Below are positions 1-10,230 of a stretch of 64,000 nt of DNA, piece by piece (the stretch's first letter is position 1; the number at the start of each line of letters is the position of its first letter). The notes under the pieces are model-generated. The model saw only the letters and a program-made list of their open reading frames with translations, ran no database searches and was not told the origin of the DNA. The position numbers and the translations under genes are program-made. This DNA comes from Dactylonectria macrodidyma (Eukaryota > Ascomycota > Sordariomycetes > Hypocreales > Nectriaceae): positions 104,454 through 168,453 of the forward strand of contig JAGMUV010000054.1 of the NCBI GenBank assembly GCA_020744425.1. Direction: 5' to 3'.

Positions 1-160
1 ATGTAAATGGAAAGATGTCATGCATGTGAGGGTTGTAGAGAGTCAAATTGGCCTTAATCACTGCTCAAGTCAAGAGGACGAAGGTCCCAGTTATATACAC
101 AAGAATGGTGTCCAAGTGGGTCGGGACGCCTCCTCGGCTGGGGCGGAATATCGTTTGACA
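1..160. repeat. inverted repeat arm, partner at 27561-27720
   Basis: This block is present in reverse complement at 27561-27720, with about two mismatches over 160 bp. The block runs off the left edge of the window, so its true length is unknown. Its inner edge falls exactly where the GH16 reading frame stops making sense, which makes position 160/161 a rearrangement junction. In the partner copy the same bases form the N-terminal part of the minus-strand ORF at 27240-27701. Confidence 0.9.
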
Positions 161-530
161 CCCTCAATAATATCAATCTCTCCAGAGACGGGCCACTTGG
201 GCTCGAAGAGCCACATAGCAGGCCAGACTCCACAGATGCTGCCGGGCATATGGATGATATCAGCAATAAAGAGGCCGTGGGTGAAAGAAGTTTGAGAAGT
301 TACACGGACCGATTTGCGGCCACTGGCAGGGCTGACTGTAGTGGTATCAACACCCATATAGATGGCGCCGTTACGGTCACCAGCGAGACCTTCGCTAACA
401 GCAGTCTCAAAGTCAACATACTCAACGAAGCCATTGCTTGGGTCCTCGTTGAAGAAGTCTACATCCCTACGGAGGACCATTTCAAAAGTCATGTCTGGAG
501 CTTAAGCCACACTTTTTAAAACAGCCAATC
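161..530 (-). pseudogene. GH16 family beta-glucanase fragment, truncated after the catalytic motif
   Basis: The minus-strand frame reads as the N-terminal half of a fungal family 16 glycoside hydrolase (endo-1,3(4)-beta-glucanase type), a secreted enzyme class that cuts cell-wall or plant beta-glucans. Visible landmarks are an FFNEDPSNGFVEY stretch, a WPAMWLF strand, and GEIDIIEGV, which holds the E-x-D-x-x-E catalytic triad. Right after EGV the frame enters the 1-160 inverted repeat, encodes about 20 unrelated residues and stops near position 91. The asparagine-rich stretch and the C-terminal half normally found after the motif are absent. No signal peptide or start exon is visible upstream; a TAA lies just before the first possible methionine. 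It is a truncated gene remnant. Confidence 0.75.
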
Positions 531-786
531 AGAATGGGCGCTGTATATGAGGTACTTTAAATCACTTACCTCCCCTAAAAGCTCGAGATCTATAGCGCGT
601 CAAACACTACTAGCAGATAGCGGCGGGCGCTCTTAGCTTCTGAAGACCTCTGGAGATACAGGGAGCTACAGTGGAGCTAAGGAATAAGTGCCCTAAAGGG
701 CTTGTACTACTAAGTAGCTAGCAGGGGTACGAGGGTGTGACGTCATTAGCGTAAGAATTTTGAAATGGTCGTCCGTACATCCCTAT
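531..786. other. no gene seen
   Basis: Between the GH16 remnant and the pB-1 element no coding signal or family similarity could be recognised. The last bases before the element read CCCTAT, which recurs in the 3' UTR of the LINE copies near 63.3 kb; six bases are too few to prove common origin. Confidence 0.5.
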
Positions 787-937
787 CTCCTGAGTGCGCA
801 AACACCTCCAAGGCGTACCTCGCCCCACATGATCACGGGCACCTCGGAAGTACGTGAGGGGTACGAAAAGTTTAATCCGATAAGAAATTAATGCTATTTC
901 CCACCTTAAACACCATCAAATTATTTTGATTTCATCA

Positions 938-3165
938 ATGACTTCCCCTCCGATTCTAGAAGAGATACGGGTCATCAACCCCTATGATGACAGGAGCTTT
1001 ATCAGGGAGGAGCACAGTCGCCGCCTGTGGCCAAATGGCCCTACGCGCGCCGTTGATTTTCCGGCTGAAAATGATCGAGGCACCAACTTCGAGCCTTTCC
1101 ACGTAGAAACACGCCCTTTTCACATTAACACACTGCCTCCAACGCCTCTACAACTATTCCAGCCTTTTCTACCCATATCACTCTTTGAGAAATGGGTATC
1201 TTACACAAATTCCTGGATCACGTGGCTCAAAGAAAACGGCGTTATTGACAGCTGGAATACCCCGATGGAGCGGACTTCAAAACTACACAAATGGGAAGGA
1301 ACAACGGTCTCAGAGGTGTTATCGACGATTGGTGCGCTAATTTATATGGGTGTGCATAAAGAAAAGACGATACGAGGCTATTGGAAACCCCCCAAGCCCG
1401 GTGATCAACGTCCTGCGCACTCATTTATCAAGTTCATCTCATACAGCAAGTTTCAGCTTATCCACAGGCACCTTCGTCCCTTTGACCACACCAAATATGA
1501 CGAAACTGTACCTATTCCGAAGGTATTCCAATGCGTTGAAGAGTGGTCTGACCATATGCAAGCCGTATCCATGCAGATATTCCGGCCCGGGTCTCACCTT
1601 GCCGTCGATGAGTGTATGATCTGTTATACCGGCAAAAGCGACGACATAACGGTTATCAAAAGCAAGCCTGACCCCGTGGGCTTCAAGATATGGGTTATCG
1701 CCCAATGCGGCTTCTTTTTTCGGTGGATTTGGCACGTCAAGGAGAAACCGCATGGTGCCGTTGGCGATGAAATTTCAACGCAGAAGTCATCATCACGAGG
1801 TCGGCCAAGCAAGCGAAGAAAAGTCACAGCCAAAGCCCCTAGTACAGAAGACAAGTCTTTCACACCGAATTCGACTCAAGCTGTCGTCGTTGCCCTTACA
1901 AATGTGCTGCCAGAAGCGAGATATCACGTATTTGTGGATAACCTTTTCTCATCGTCTCCCCTCTTCCGCAACCTCCGCAGCCACGGCTTCGGTGCCACAG
2001 GCACGGCTCGTACAAATAGCGGCATCAACCAGGAACTAGTGGATGATAAGAATAATGACGGCAAGGTCAAAAAAATGTACGAATTCAATACCGTCAAGGC
2101 GATCCCAACCCCTGACAACCAGGTACTTGTGAAAGGCTTCTAGCGAGTTGATTCAACTAACTAGTCCCTATGCTGTTTACTTTCAAGGTGAAGAAAGGAA
2201 AGAATCTAAATACAAACTGGGTGCGTGAAGCGTTATATCTTCTTTAATATAGAAGATTCGAGAATCGACTCGATGGCGCTGTGGAGAAGAATTCGGGCTT
2301 GGCGGCAGAGCCGCCAGCCAAGTGGGCCTGACCCGTTACAGTACTAGCTTCAGACACTTTTAGCTGAGAAATCCCTACTAATTCGTCTTCGTTCTATATC
2401 TATAGGTCAACCAAATCGCCTGGAAAGACAACAAGCTTGTGTTATTTTTTAACTACCGTGTTTACCGGCGCCGACGATGAGCGTGTCGTCCGGCAGAGGA
2501 AGAAGCCGTCATCACGGAAGTCAGAAGCCAAGCCAATACAGCGTTTTTTTGGTAACGAAGCTACCAAAGAGATCAACATACCGACAGTGGCTGCTACTTA
2601 TAACGACCAAAAGAATCACGTTGACCGTGGTGACCAATTGAGGTCATATTATAAGTACGATCATCCCCTACGCCGTGGTGCGTGGCAGGCACTTGCATGG
2701 ACTTTCCTCCTTGACGTGGCCCTCGTTAACAGCTATATTGCTCAACTTCACGGACCGCAGCCAAATTGGAAGAGATATACGAATCAAAGGGAGTGGCGAG
2801 AGTGCATTTATAACGAATTATTTAATACCTACGGCCATAACAGTCAAGCAAGGAGGCATTACCGAGCCGGAGACGAGCGTGATCTACAACAACCCGAATT
2901 ACAGAGGGAACACATCGATCGCAAGATCAATCATGTCAACCGCAAGGTAAAGTCAGATTGCCTAGCCTGTCAGGGCTGTCGGCAGGGGCAGCTAAGAGTA
3001 AGAGCCCCGGAATGGAGCCCTCTTACGGAGGTCAGCGGCAATGAGGAAAAGAAGAAGATGAAGAGGCCGGATGTGCGGAGTCAGACCTCTCACGGATGCC
3101 GTATTTGTGATGTTGCGATTTGTAATACGAAGCATTGTTGGGACTTCTATCACCACCTAATTTAG
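938..3165 (+). pseudogene. piggyBac-like DDE transposase (DDE_Tnp_1_7 type), frameshifted
   Basis: Exon 1 (938-2122, 395 codons; the first ATG is at 938) and exon 2 (2406-3165) encode a fungal piggyBac-like transposase that would cut and paste its own element. The catalytic aspartates expected of the family are visible: D in LAVDE (residue ~224), D in HVFVDNLFSS (~334) and D in NHVDRGDQL in exon 2. A C-terminal cysteine-rich finger ends the protein (CLACQGC, then CDVAICN...CWDFYHH). The intron site is the same, phase 0, as in pB-3 and pB-E. A run of six T at 2445-2450 is one base too long: with five T the exon joins smoothly, with six the frame breaks. Both pB-1 and pB-2 carry this, so neither encodes a full transposase unless slippage corrects it. 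Confidence 0.85.
2128..2340. repeat. solo LTR inside the pB-1 intron, 5-bp TSD GTACT
   Basis: A 213-bp segment starts TG (TGTGAAAGGC) and ends CA (CCCGTTACA) and is flanked by GTACT at 2123-2127 and 2341-2345. TG...CA ends with a 5-bp duplication are the hallmark of an LTR retrotransposon insertion; no internal domain is present, so this is a solo LTR. The duplicated GTACT is the first five bases of the transposase intron. The same LTR and TSD are present in pB-2. Confidence 0.85.
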
Positions 3166-3428
3166 CAGAGGAATTATGTACCCTTTTTTTGGCGCCTTCT
3201 GATTGGATCGAACCCCTCGTCGTGACCTGGTTGGAGGTGTTTGCGCACTCAGGAGATGGGCTCTCACTTTTTCACTGAAAGGGCATTCCGTGTCCTCTCA
3301 TTGGTCCATACCCCTGTAAATCCCCTTTCAGTTGAAAAGGGATTCACACGCGACGCCCCCGACCCATCTTTCATTTCAAAGTGGACGATCTGCTTTCTGA
3401 TTGGATGCTGCAATCCAGCCCCTGTTAT

Positions 3429-3864
3429 CCCCTCAATTGTCGAAAGGCTCCCGCCAGGTCACTCCAGGGATGTCTGCCCAATTAAAATGCAAGAATGAAG
3501 TGTACATTATTCCCTACCTAAGTTGGCCGATAATAGATGTCCCAACAATATTTTGAGTTACAAATCGCGACATCACACTGCTCACCCCCCCCAAATTGAT
3601 TGATGCTTCTTTTTCTTTAATTCAGGCCTCTTCTTATTATTGCTGACCGGCTGTCATCTTCTCTGATGAAGCTGCTATCATTATATGCATTGAGGGCCTC
3701 GCCCAATATTAATTAAGAACTCATAGATGACTTTAAAATGATTTATATGACGATTTTGGCGAGAATAGTTAATGATGCATCTTTAGGTTCCCCTCATGTA
3801 CCTGTCATGTAATAGGGGTCATGTGGGGCAAGGTACTTTCGGGAGCCTTTCGACAATTGAGGGG
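3429..3864. mobile_element. piggyBac-derived MITE, 436 bp
   Basis: 25-bp perfect terminal inverted repeats (3429-3453 and 3840-3864) start CCCCTCAATTGTCGAAAGGC and are flanked by AT on both sides. Internal sequence around 3525-3590 (GTCCCAACAAT ... TTACAAATCGCGACATCAC) matches the 3' coding end of the piggyBac-like transposases in antisense, and the sequence near 3790-3830 resembles their 5' non-coding end. It is therefore an internally deleted derivative of this family with no coding capacity. Confidence 0.8.
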
Positions 3865-3866
3865 AT

Positions 3867-4117
3867 AATCGTTGCTGTGTTTTCTTTTTCTTCTCTCCAA
3901 TCTTTGACATCTTTGGTCATGCTAAGCTATTTTCTACTGCTGTTGATGATTAAGTAGAAAGTAATTTCAACAATCGCGTCGCGTGCATGCGTTCCTTACG
4001 TGTTCGAAAGAACAGTTGTAGTATAAGCAGATGGCTTTGTAGCTCACTTTCATCATCATCATCATCATAAATTGGATAACCTACCAGCATTATCTTCCCT
4101 TACATTTGTAACTCAAA
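3867..4117. other. no gene seen; short CAT repeat
   Basis: Non-coding by inspection. Near 4050-4068 there is a short (CAT)n tract. The stretch could be the upstream region of the ORF at 4118. Confidence 0.4.
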
Positions 4118-4483
4118 ATGCAGTTTCAAGAAACTGGGCCCGATCAAGTCCTGGACATTGAGCAGAGCGAAACCACTAAATGGCTGCAACATACGGGCTG
4201 GCCACAGTTATTCCGCAATCAACCACTTGACATTATTGCCGCATCAACACTGCAGCCTAGACCAGGATATAATGAAGATTATCTCCTAGGTTCATGGCAG
4301 GGTACCCAGGTTTGGAGCTCTGTGGCGGTTGAAGCTCAGCTGCAAATCATACTACGCGGTGTCGACTTAATGTTCGATCGGGCCAAATTCACGTTGGCCA
4401 GGACAGACGCCCCTGGAGGCTTCCAATTAGACGGCACTTCGCTGTACCGAACGGCGGTGTCGAGCTCAGGTCTTATGATCTGA
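4118..4483 (+). CDS. 121-aa protein fragment of a fungal family with an EDYLLG and MFDRA core
   Basis: The ORF starts at ATG 4118 and encodes a soluble 121-aa product with the landmarks WLQHTGWP, NEDYLLGSW, VEAQL and LMFDRAKFTLART. A related fragment lies at 28163-28396 (EAQLR, LMFDRAR, WAHTSY), so this is a repeated or multi-copy family. The pattern resembles the middle part of large fungal hypothetical proteins of the DUF3505/OrsD type, but that is a recollection of style and not a firm match. The ORF ends soon after the conserved block, so it is probably a truncated piece. Its transcription is unknown. Confidence 0.45.
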   Translation: MQFQETGPDQVLDIEQSETTKWLQHTGWPQLFRNQPLDIIAASTLQPRPGYNEDYLLGSWQGTQVWSSVAVEAQLQIILRGVDLMFDRAKFTLARTDAPGGFQLDGTSLYRTAVSSSGLMI

Positions 4484-4753
4484 AAAATTTGATCCATAAG
4501 TATACTCACCCAACATCCCGGTGGCTTCACCTTCTAGTAGCCGTTTGGACTGTATTGTACGATACATCCTAGATACGCAAGGCAAGGTTCAGTGCAGATA
4601 TATTAGGGTGATATTGTAGTCACGACCTCCTCTCATAGATAGCAAGACTAAAACACAACGAAAAGAGAGTAGCTTCAACGCTAGATGCTATGAGACATTC
4701 AATGAACTATTGCTATCATGGCTGGACTGCGGGCTGCAGCGTAAGGCGGGAAT

Positions 4754-6253
4754 CTATGCAAGGCTGAACCAGTGTCCAAAGACGTTCGTAGGGTCGTACT
4801 TCTTCTTGAGGGTCTTGAGACGGGGAAGGCTGGAGCCGTAGATGGCCGTAAGGTCCTCGTCGCCGTGGGCAAAGTTGATGTATCTGTAGGAGAGATTGCG
4901 TCAGCATCCGCTGGTTGGGGGAATGAAGAACCGAGGGAAGAGGACTTACGCTGGGTTGGTCTTGGCGCTATTGGGGGAGGCCCAGATATCACGGACCTGG
5001 GAGGCGAAGCTGAAGGCGTGGGTGTCGAGGGCGGCGTCCTTGTACCAAGGGATAGCGACGGCCTGGGCGAAGGAGTTGAAGCGCAGTTCGTCAGACACTG
5101 CGGTGGCACCGCGGCCGACGGACTTGGTCTTGTCGTAGTTGTAGACCTCGACCAGGATGGCCGAGTTCTCGGCGCTGGGCTGCTTCTGGAAGTCGACATA
5201 CAGGTCCCAGACGGCAGTCCAGTCGGACGCGGTCATGCTGGAGAGGGAGGTGTGGAAGGCGGGCTTGCGCTCGCCGCGGGCGCAGAAGAAGTCGTTGGCG
5301 GCGTTCCAGCCGGTGTAAGGGGCGACGGAGGAGCTGTTGGTGTTCGGGCCGAGGGCGTACAGCGGCGCGAAGGCCTTGCGGCCAGCAGCCTCGTTGCCCT
5401 GGCGGAGGAAGCCGGTGACGAGCACGGTGGGGGTGTTGTTGGCGTCGCCCGAGTTGGCGAGGATGAAGAAGACGACCTGGTTGGGGAGAAGAGGCATGTC
5501 CTGGATGGCCTGGGCGACGTCGGTGATCCTGGAGCCGTCGAAGGTCAGGGCGGTGAGCCAGGCGGAGCGGTCGCTGGTCGGGACGGCCTTGACTCTGGCG
5601 TAGGTGACGACGCCGAAGTTGGGGCCGGCGCCGCGCATGGCCCAGAAGAGATCCGGGTTCGAGGTGCGGCTGAGGTCGATTGCCTCGCCCTTGGGGGTGA
5701 TAACGCGCAGAGACAGGATGTTGTCGACGGCCATGCCGAGCTCGCCGACGAGGTTGCCGAAGCCGCCGCCGAGACCAGCGCCCAGGGCGCCGACGCAGTT
5801 GCAGTTGCCGGCCATGACGAGTACGCCGGCGGCGTCAGCGGCGGCGACAACCTCCTGGATGATGGCGCCGCCGCCGATGACGGCCGACTTCTTGTCGGCG
5901 CTGACGGTGACCTGGTTCAGGCCGGCGAGGTTGAGGATGACGGCGGGGCCCTTGAGCGAGAACGAGGCCCAGCCATTGCCGCCGTTCTGAGGGACGAGGG
6001 GAAGCTTCTTCTGGGCGACGTACTTGACGACGGCCTTGATGTCGGCCTCACACAACGGGCTGACGACGACGGCCACCACGGGGGCGTCGACCTCGTTCCA
6101 TCTCTCGCGAACCGTCACTTCGACACTCGAGGAGCTGATGAGGCCCTGCAGGTCGCTGGTGACGGAACGCGTAGTGAGATCGATGGCCGCCGACGCGACG
6201 ACGCTGAGAAGCTGGAGGCCGACCAGGACGCCCCTCATGGTGAAGATGGTCAT
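4754..6253 (-). CDS. secreted FAD-linked oxidoreductase (berberine-bridge-enzyme-like)
   Basis: Exon 1 is 6253-4950 and exon 2 is 4883-4754; the intron 4884-4949 is GTAAGT...ACAG. The protein is 477 aa. A hydrophobic N-terminus (residues ~6-22) looks like a signal peptide, with M1 or M6 as start. The FAD_binding_4 (PCMH) domain covers about residues 55-195 and the BBE-type C-terminus contains YINFAHGDEDL and KKKYDPTNVF. C151 in GNCNCVG matches the cysteine that binds the flavin covalently in this family. The partner histidine of the usual GGH motif is replaced by Asn93 (NGGNGW), so bicovalent flavin attachment is not expected. Such enzymes oxidise small molecules or sugars with oxygen as acceptor; the substrate cannot be told. 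The gene is intact and GC-rich, unlike most of the window. Confidence 0.88.
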
Positions 6254-7439
6254 AGCGCCTCGGTAGGAAGGGGGTTACTTAGGGAGCGACTAGGTTGGGA
6301 GTAAGTGGCGATAGACGGACACCGGGGGGGCAAGAGTGATAGCAAGGCAGGCCGATGACCGTGTCAGTCTTTCAGGGAGGCCATCTGGGTTTTAATCAAG
6401 CGTTGGCGGCCGGCGTGGTCGGGGAGCGCTCCAGACATCACCCGCGACCAGGTAGTCGTGGCGTTGCCGTTGCCAGGGGCCAATCCGAACAGCAGCGTCC
6501 AACGGCCCCTGGAGACAATGTCTTCTGAGGCTAGCGGGGGTCCCCTGGTGCCTGGTCGGCAGCCGGCTATGGCAGGTAAATGTACTCTATCGTATGACCC
6601 ACGCCCATTGAGGTAAGACAACAAGCACCGTTCCACCGCCTACAGGCTTGCGAGGGGTACGTTGCTTCGTTTATTAAGCGATGACGGATCCTGAATCGCG
6701 TGGGAGATGGGGCCGGTGTACTTATGTATCGATCCCCCTGGCAGTCAATCCCACATCGGGTCATGCGTCCAGCGCTCCATGTGGGGGGTCGAGGTGTGTT
6801 GTTGTACAGCAAATACAGCAATGCACGTACGCAGTTGTGATCACTGCTCCCTGGCCCGAGACTGACATGTGCTTGCTCCCCGCCCACCAGCGCGCAATCT
6901 GGGTGATCGTGGCTATCCGGACCTCCAGACTGCTTAAGCAAGATTAACATAAGGTAGGTTGATACATAAAAGTCGTGGATCCCGCGGAGCTAGATGCCCT
7001 TAAGAGCCGATGTGCCGCACGAAAACTGCCCAACTTATCGGTCGTCTGGTTGGAAAAAATTGTCTCCCCGGGCATCCTTGTCGGACGTACGTGTCCTGTT
7101 CGTAGGACACGGCTCTCTTGACTCCCCTGCCTGCCGTACTTCCAGTCGAACTACCAAAACGCATGCCACGTACGGAATAGGGCGCCCGGCCTGTCTCCCG
7201 CACTTATTCGCCGAAATGGTGTGCTGCTATCGTTGCCATGCGCACCCGGGTCCATGGTTGGGAACGTGTGCCTGCCACGATCTTCGGCCACCATCCACGA
7301 GGGAATCCGAGAAACAGGTAGCAACCGTGCGACTTGACGTGCCAACAGCCGTAGCCAGTTAAGACATTACTAGAAACAATCATCTCCGTTGTCCAACTCC
7401 AAACCCCCCTTCCATCACCGTCACTCCCATCATCCATCA
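6254..7439. other. intergenic region between two host genes, no gene seen
   Basis: About 1.2 kb lies between the start of the FAD oxidase and the end of the rhodopsin-like gene. Short ORFs on both strands lack any recognisable domain or consistent codon pattern. It presumably contains the FAD oxidase promoter. No repeat shared with the rest of the window was noticed. Confidence 0.5.
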
Positions 7440-8907
7440 TCACCGGTCACCCCGCCAGAATCCGGGATCGGTCGGTCTCAGATTTGTGGTGCTGGAGCTG
7501 TCCGACGGTTCTACCATCTGGCTGATGGTCGTCTCCTTGATGATGTCCCTGCCCTCGGGAGACTCTGACCTCGTCCTGCCACCGTCTCGGAGGTCCATCT
7601 CGTCGATTTCCGTGTACGGCGTGGTGTTCTGGTTGGTCTTTCTGTTTGATCTCCTGCCAGATCCGTAGCCAAGCTCGTAGGAAGCGTTCCCGGTAGCCGT
7701 CTCCTTGGGGAACATCTGCCTCCAGATCGGCCGCAGGGTCGGAAGACAGGCGCACACCACGGCCATGGACATCTCAATGTTGGTCCAGAAGAAGACCGGG
7801 GCGGTGTAGTCTTGCGCCAGGTGTCAGTAAATGCACGGGTTCCATGACTGCAGGCGGCAGTAGACCTTACAGATGATGTCGTTGGGGTGGTTGGTATATT
7901 CCTTGGCAATGGCATACACGGCAACGACGCGAGTAACGCTTACAGCGCAGACCCTGTTGGCCGGATTAGTTAGTTTAGCACTGGGGATTTCTGTTCCACC
8001 TCGGGAGGTTCTGGAGACGTACGCGGCCCCGAGACTCAGCATTCCGAGGACGGCCAACTTAGTCCTGAGCTTCATCTGCGTTCTGATGACCATGGGGACG
8101 GGCAAGAACAAGATGGCGAAATCGGCGATGATGTTGGTGTACAGGACCGTGAGGAACATGGCCACCTGGTTGACGCACTTCTTGTCCTGGAAAAAGTCGA
8201 TGAACGCGGTGATCGGGTAGCAGGTGAAGAGGTGGGAGAAGAAGAAGCTGATGGTCCAGACGACGACATAGGCGAGCGTGCCCATCGCGAACCACCTGAA
8301 TACGCGGTGCGGGAAGAGGTTGAAGTATAAGACGAGGATGGACGACTTGACGAGGCCGAGGCCGACAATGGACAGCATGTTCATGGCAAACTTGGACTGC
8401 GCAGCATGACATGGTAAGCCGCGACTCCACATCACAGACGAAGAACAGGCGCGCATGGGCTGACTGACCTTTTCAAAGAACTCCAGGCCCGGGTCGTCCA
8501 TGATGGCCGTGCCATCGGGATGCTGCGGCTGGTGCTCGCCCAAGTGGCCGAGGAATGAGGCTGTGGAAAGCAATCAGTCAGTATGGCGTTAGGGTAGACG
8601 TCCGTGAACGCCCGCGCGTAAGAAGGCCAGTGAAGATCATTACCTGATAATTGCAAGGAGCAGCAAACGATCGTGAAGATCTGCCGACACAGTCGTTAGC
8701 CCCATGAATGCAAGCAACAACAGTCGAGCATCGCATCTCGACGGGACGACTCACAAGCGCCGCGCCGGCCAGGTAGTCGTCCAGAGTGACGCGGTTGATC
8801 AGAAGCCTCGCCCATACTCGCAGACCGTAGAAAATGGTAGGCAGGATCATGAACCCGATCGCCAGACCAATCATCTGCTCCTTGGAGTAATTGTATTCCT
8901 GGCTCAT
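7440..8907 (-). CDS. fungal rhodopsin-domain (PTH11/SAT4-like) seven-TM membrane protein
   Basis: Six exons can be read on the minus strand: 8907-8755, 8680-8644, 8560-8469, 8396-8023, 7953-7871 and 7810-7440. Their lengths add to 1110 nt (369 aa plus stop). The start is MSQEYNYSKEQ and the first helix follows at once. Landmarks are RVTLDDYL after TM1-2, SKFAMNMLSIVGLGLVKSSI, the cysteine-containing loop near DKKCVNQ, and FFWTNIEMSMAVVCACLPTLRPI before a polar tail of about 100 residues. This is the layout of the fungal Rhodopsin (PF20684-type) family, integral membrane proteins with largely unknown roles. The last intron uses an AAG acceptor as read here, so that junction is the least certain. 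All others are GT-AG. Confidence 0.82.
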
Positions 8908-10230
8908 GGCTGCGGTAGTGGGCGACCTTGCGGCGAGGCCGGGTCGCCGATCTCTTCTTTTTTTCCTCCTTTTCTCGGGTCTGGTCTGGCTCTGTGAGTT
9001 GCTGCGATCTCTAGTGTTCTGTGTCGTGAACACACGATGAGTTCGAGGGTGCTATTAACCAGGCGAGGAAGTCGAGTCGAGTCGCGGACTGCGACCGAGG
9101 CAGCACCCTCTTTTCAAATACCTACCGCATCTTGGTGTTATACCATCAGACTCTGGACGTTACAACAAAACGGGGGAGATGCACACTCGAGATGTCCAAA
9201 ACACCGTCCGTTGAGACGTTGCAGGTGCCGCACGGAGAGGGCGAGTGCGACCTGCCGCGGCGTAAGATACTCGCCTGCAGCTTGGCAGCCGAGAGAACCA
9301 AGCCGTGATCGATATCAGGGGGGGGCGCCTTAGCCAGGATTCCCAAGCATTTGAAGAACTCGCTGTCCCTCTACATCCGGCATGTTCGCCCGGCCGACCA
9401 TGCCAACAGGTCAGGGATCGCGACTCAGATCCCCCGGCTCCGTCAAGGGGTCCCCCGGCACGTGGCGCTTGAGGCGGTGGATGGGGCCGGTCGTTGGAAC
9501 CGCTCGGCCCGACTTCAGAAGGGTCCTCGTGATTCTCGAGAATAAATATTGAGCAGTTGGCTAAGATCTCTGTGGGCCTGAAAAAGTTAAGCATGACTTG
9601 GGTATCCTCGAAAACCGGGGTAGTTATTAAGCTGCCTGATAGAGGACGTCCGATGGCCGAGGCATCTGGAGCTTTTTTTCTTCACCACTGCCGTGTGGCA
9701 CAGCCGGTCGTCGAGCCAATGAAGCGAGGGCTATTGGGCTGCAAGGGCTGTACCACCCACCTGGACGTCGCATTTCACTAACCAGGGCGTCAGACGGCGA
9801 GGTCACATTGCCATGCATGTCTGCGGCGCAATTCTGCACTGGTTTATCAGTGTCCTGACTCGTGGCCGTCCGTTCACCAATCTGCGCGTCGCGGAATCTT
9901 CCGTTAGGCCTCGTTCTGCATGTAGCAGGGCACAAATTCGAGTCAGCGGTGGGCGCAAGACCCTAGCCAACGTCCTGCAGGAACCTCGTTTGTGAAATGG
10001 ACGGACAATAGAACTTCCGGGGCCCTGAGAACGCCTGCGCCATCACCTTGGGTGTGTACTGGTACAACCCATGATCATCTGGTCTTCCCATTGCTCCCAT
10101 CGTGATGCCGCCGTTTATTAGAGCCGCTCTCCCCTGCAATCTTGACAGAAATGACATCAACAGCTGGCCGAACACCCAGGCTCGGACTTGGAAAGCCCTG
10201 TCTGTCCTTAAACCGGCACGATCACCCCAG
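8908..10230. other. no gene seen (1.3 kb)
   Basis: Upstream of the rhodopsin-like gene start there is an AG-rich 5' region and then 1 kb without a recognisable gene. Short ORFs at 9037-9333, 9160-9594 and 9627-9935 show no family features. It may hold the promoter of the rhodopsin-like gene and old repeat debris. Confidence 0.45.

Larger units (their letters stand above)
787..3255 (+). mobile_element. piggyBac-like DNA transposon pB-1
   Basis: A 2469-bp element bounded by 25-bp perfect terminal inverted repeats at 787-811 and 3231-3255 that begin CTCCTGAGTGCGCAAACACC. AT lies directly outside both ends (785-786 and 3256-3257). It carries one transposase gene on the plus strand with an intron that holds a solo LTR. 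A near-identical inverted copy (pB-2) lies at 34030-36502 and differs in length by only 4 bp. The transposase family is normally associated with TTAA target duplications, which are not seen here. Confidence 0.9.

Noticed and set aside
2174..2340. Shorter LTR starting at TGTTTAC (2174)
   Set aside because: No matching flanking duplication; starting at 2128 gives a perfect 5-bp GTACT duplication.
787..3255. TTAA target duplication for pB-1
   Set aside because: Neither flank contains TTAA at the element edge; only AT is shared.
4772..6304. 510-aa plus-strand ORF opposite the FAD oxidase
   Set aside because: It is the antisense of a GC-rich coding region, is Gly/Val/Asp-rich with no domain, and the minus strand has a complete, spliced, recognisable gene.
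7511..8430. Arg/Pro-rich overlapping ORFs on the minus strand near the rhodopsin-like gene
   Set aside because: Alternative frames of the same exons; the hydrophobic frame gives the known 7TM layout and a consistent splice model.
4754..8907. Secondary-metabolite gene cluster
   Set aside because: Only an oxidase and a membrane protein are present; no backbone synthase, transporter or regulator was found nearby.
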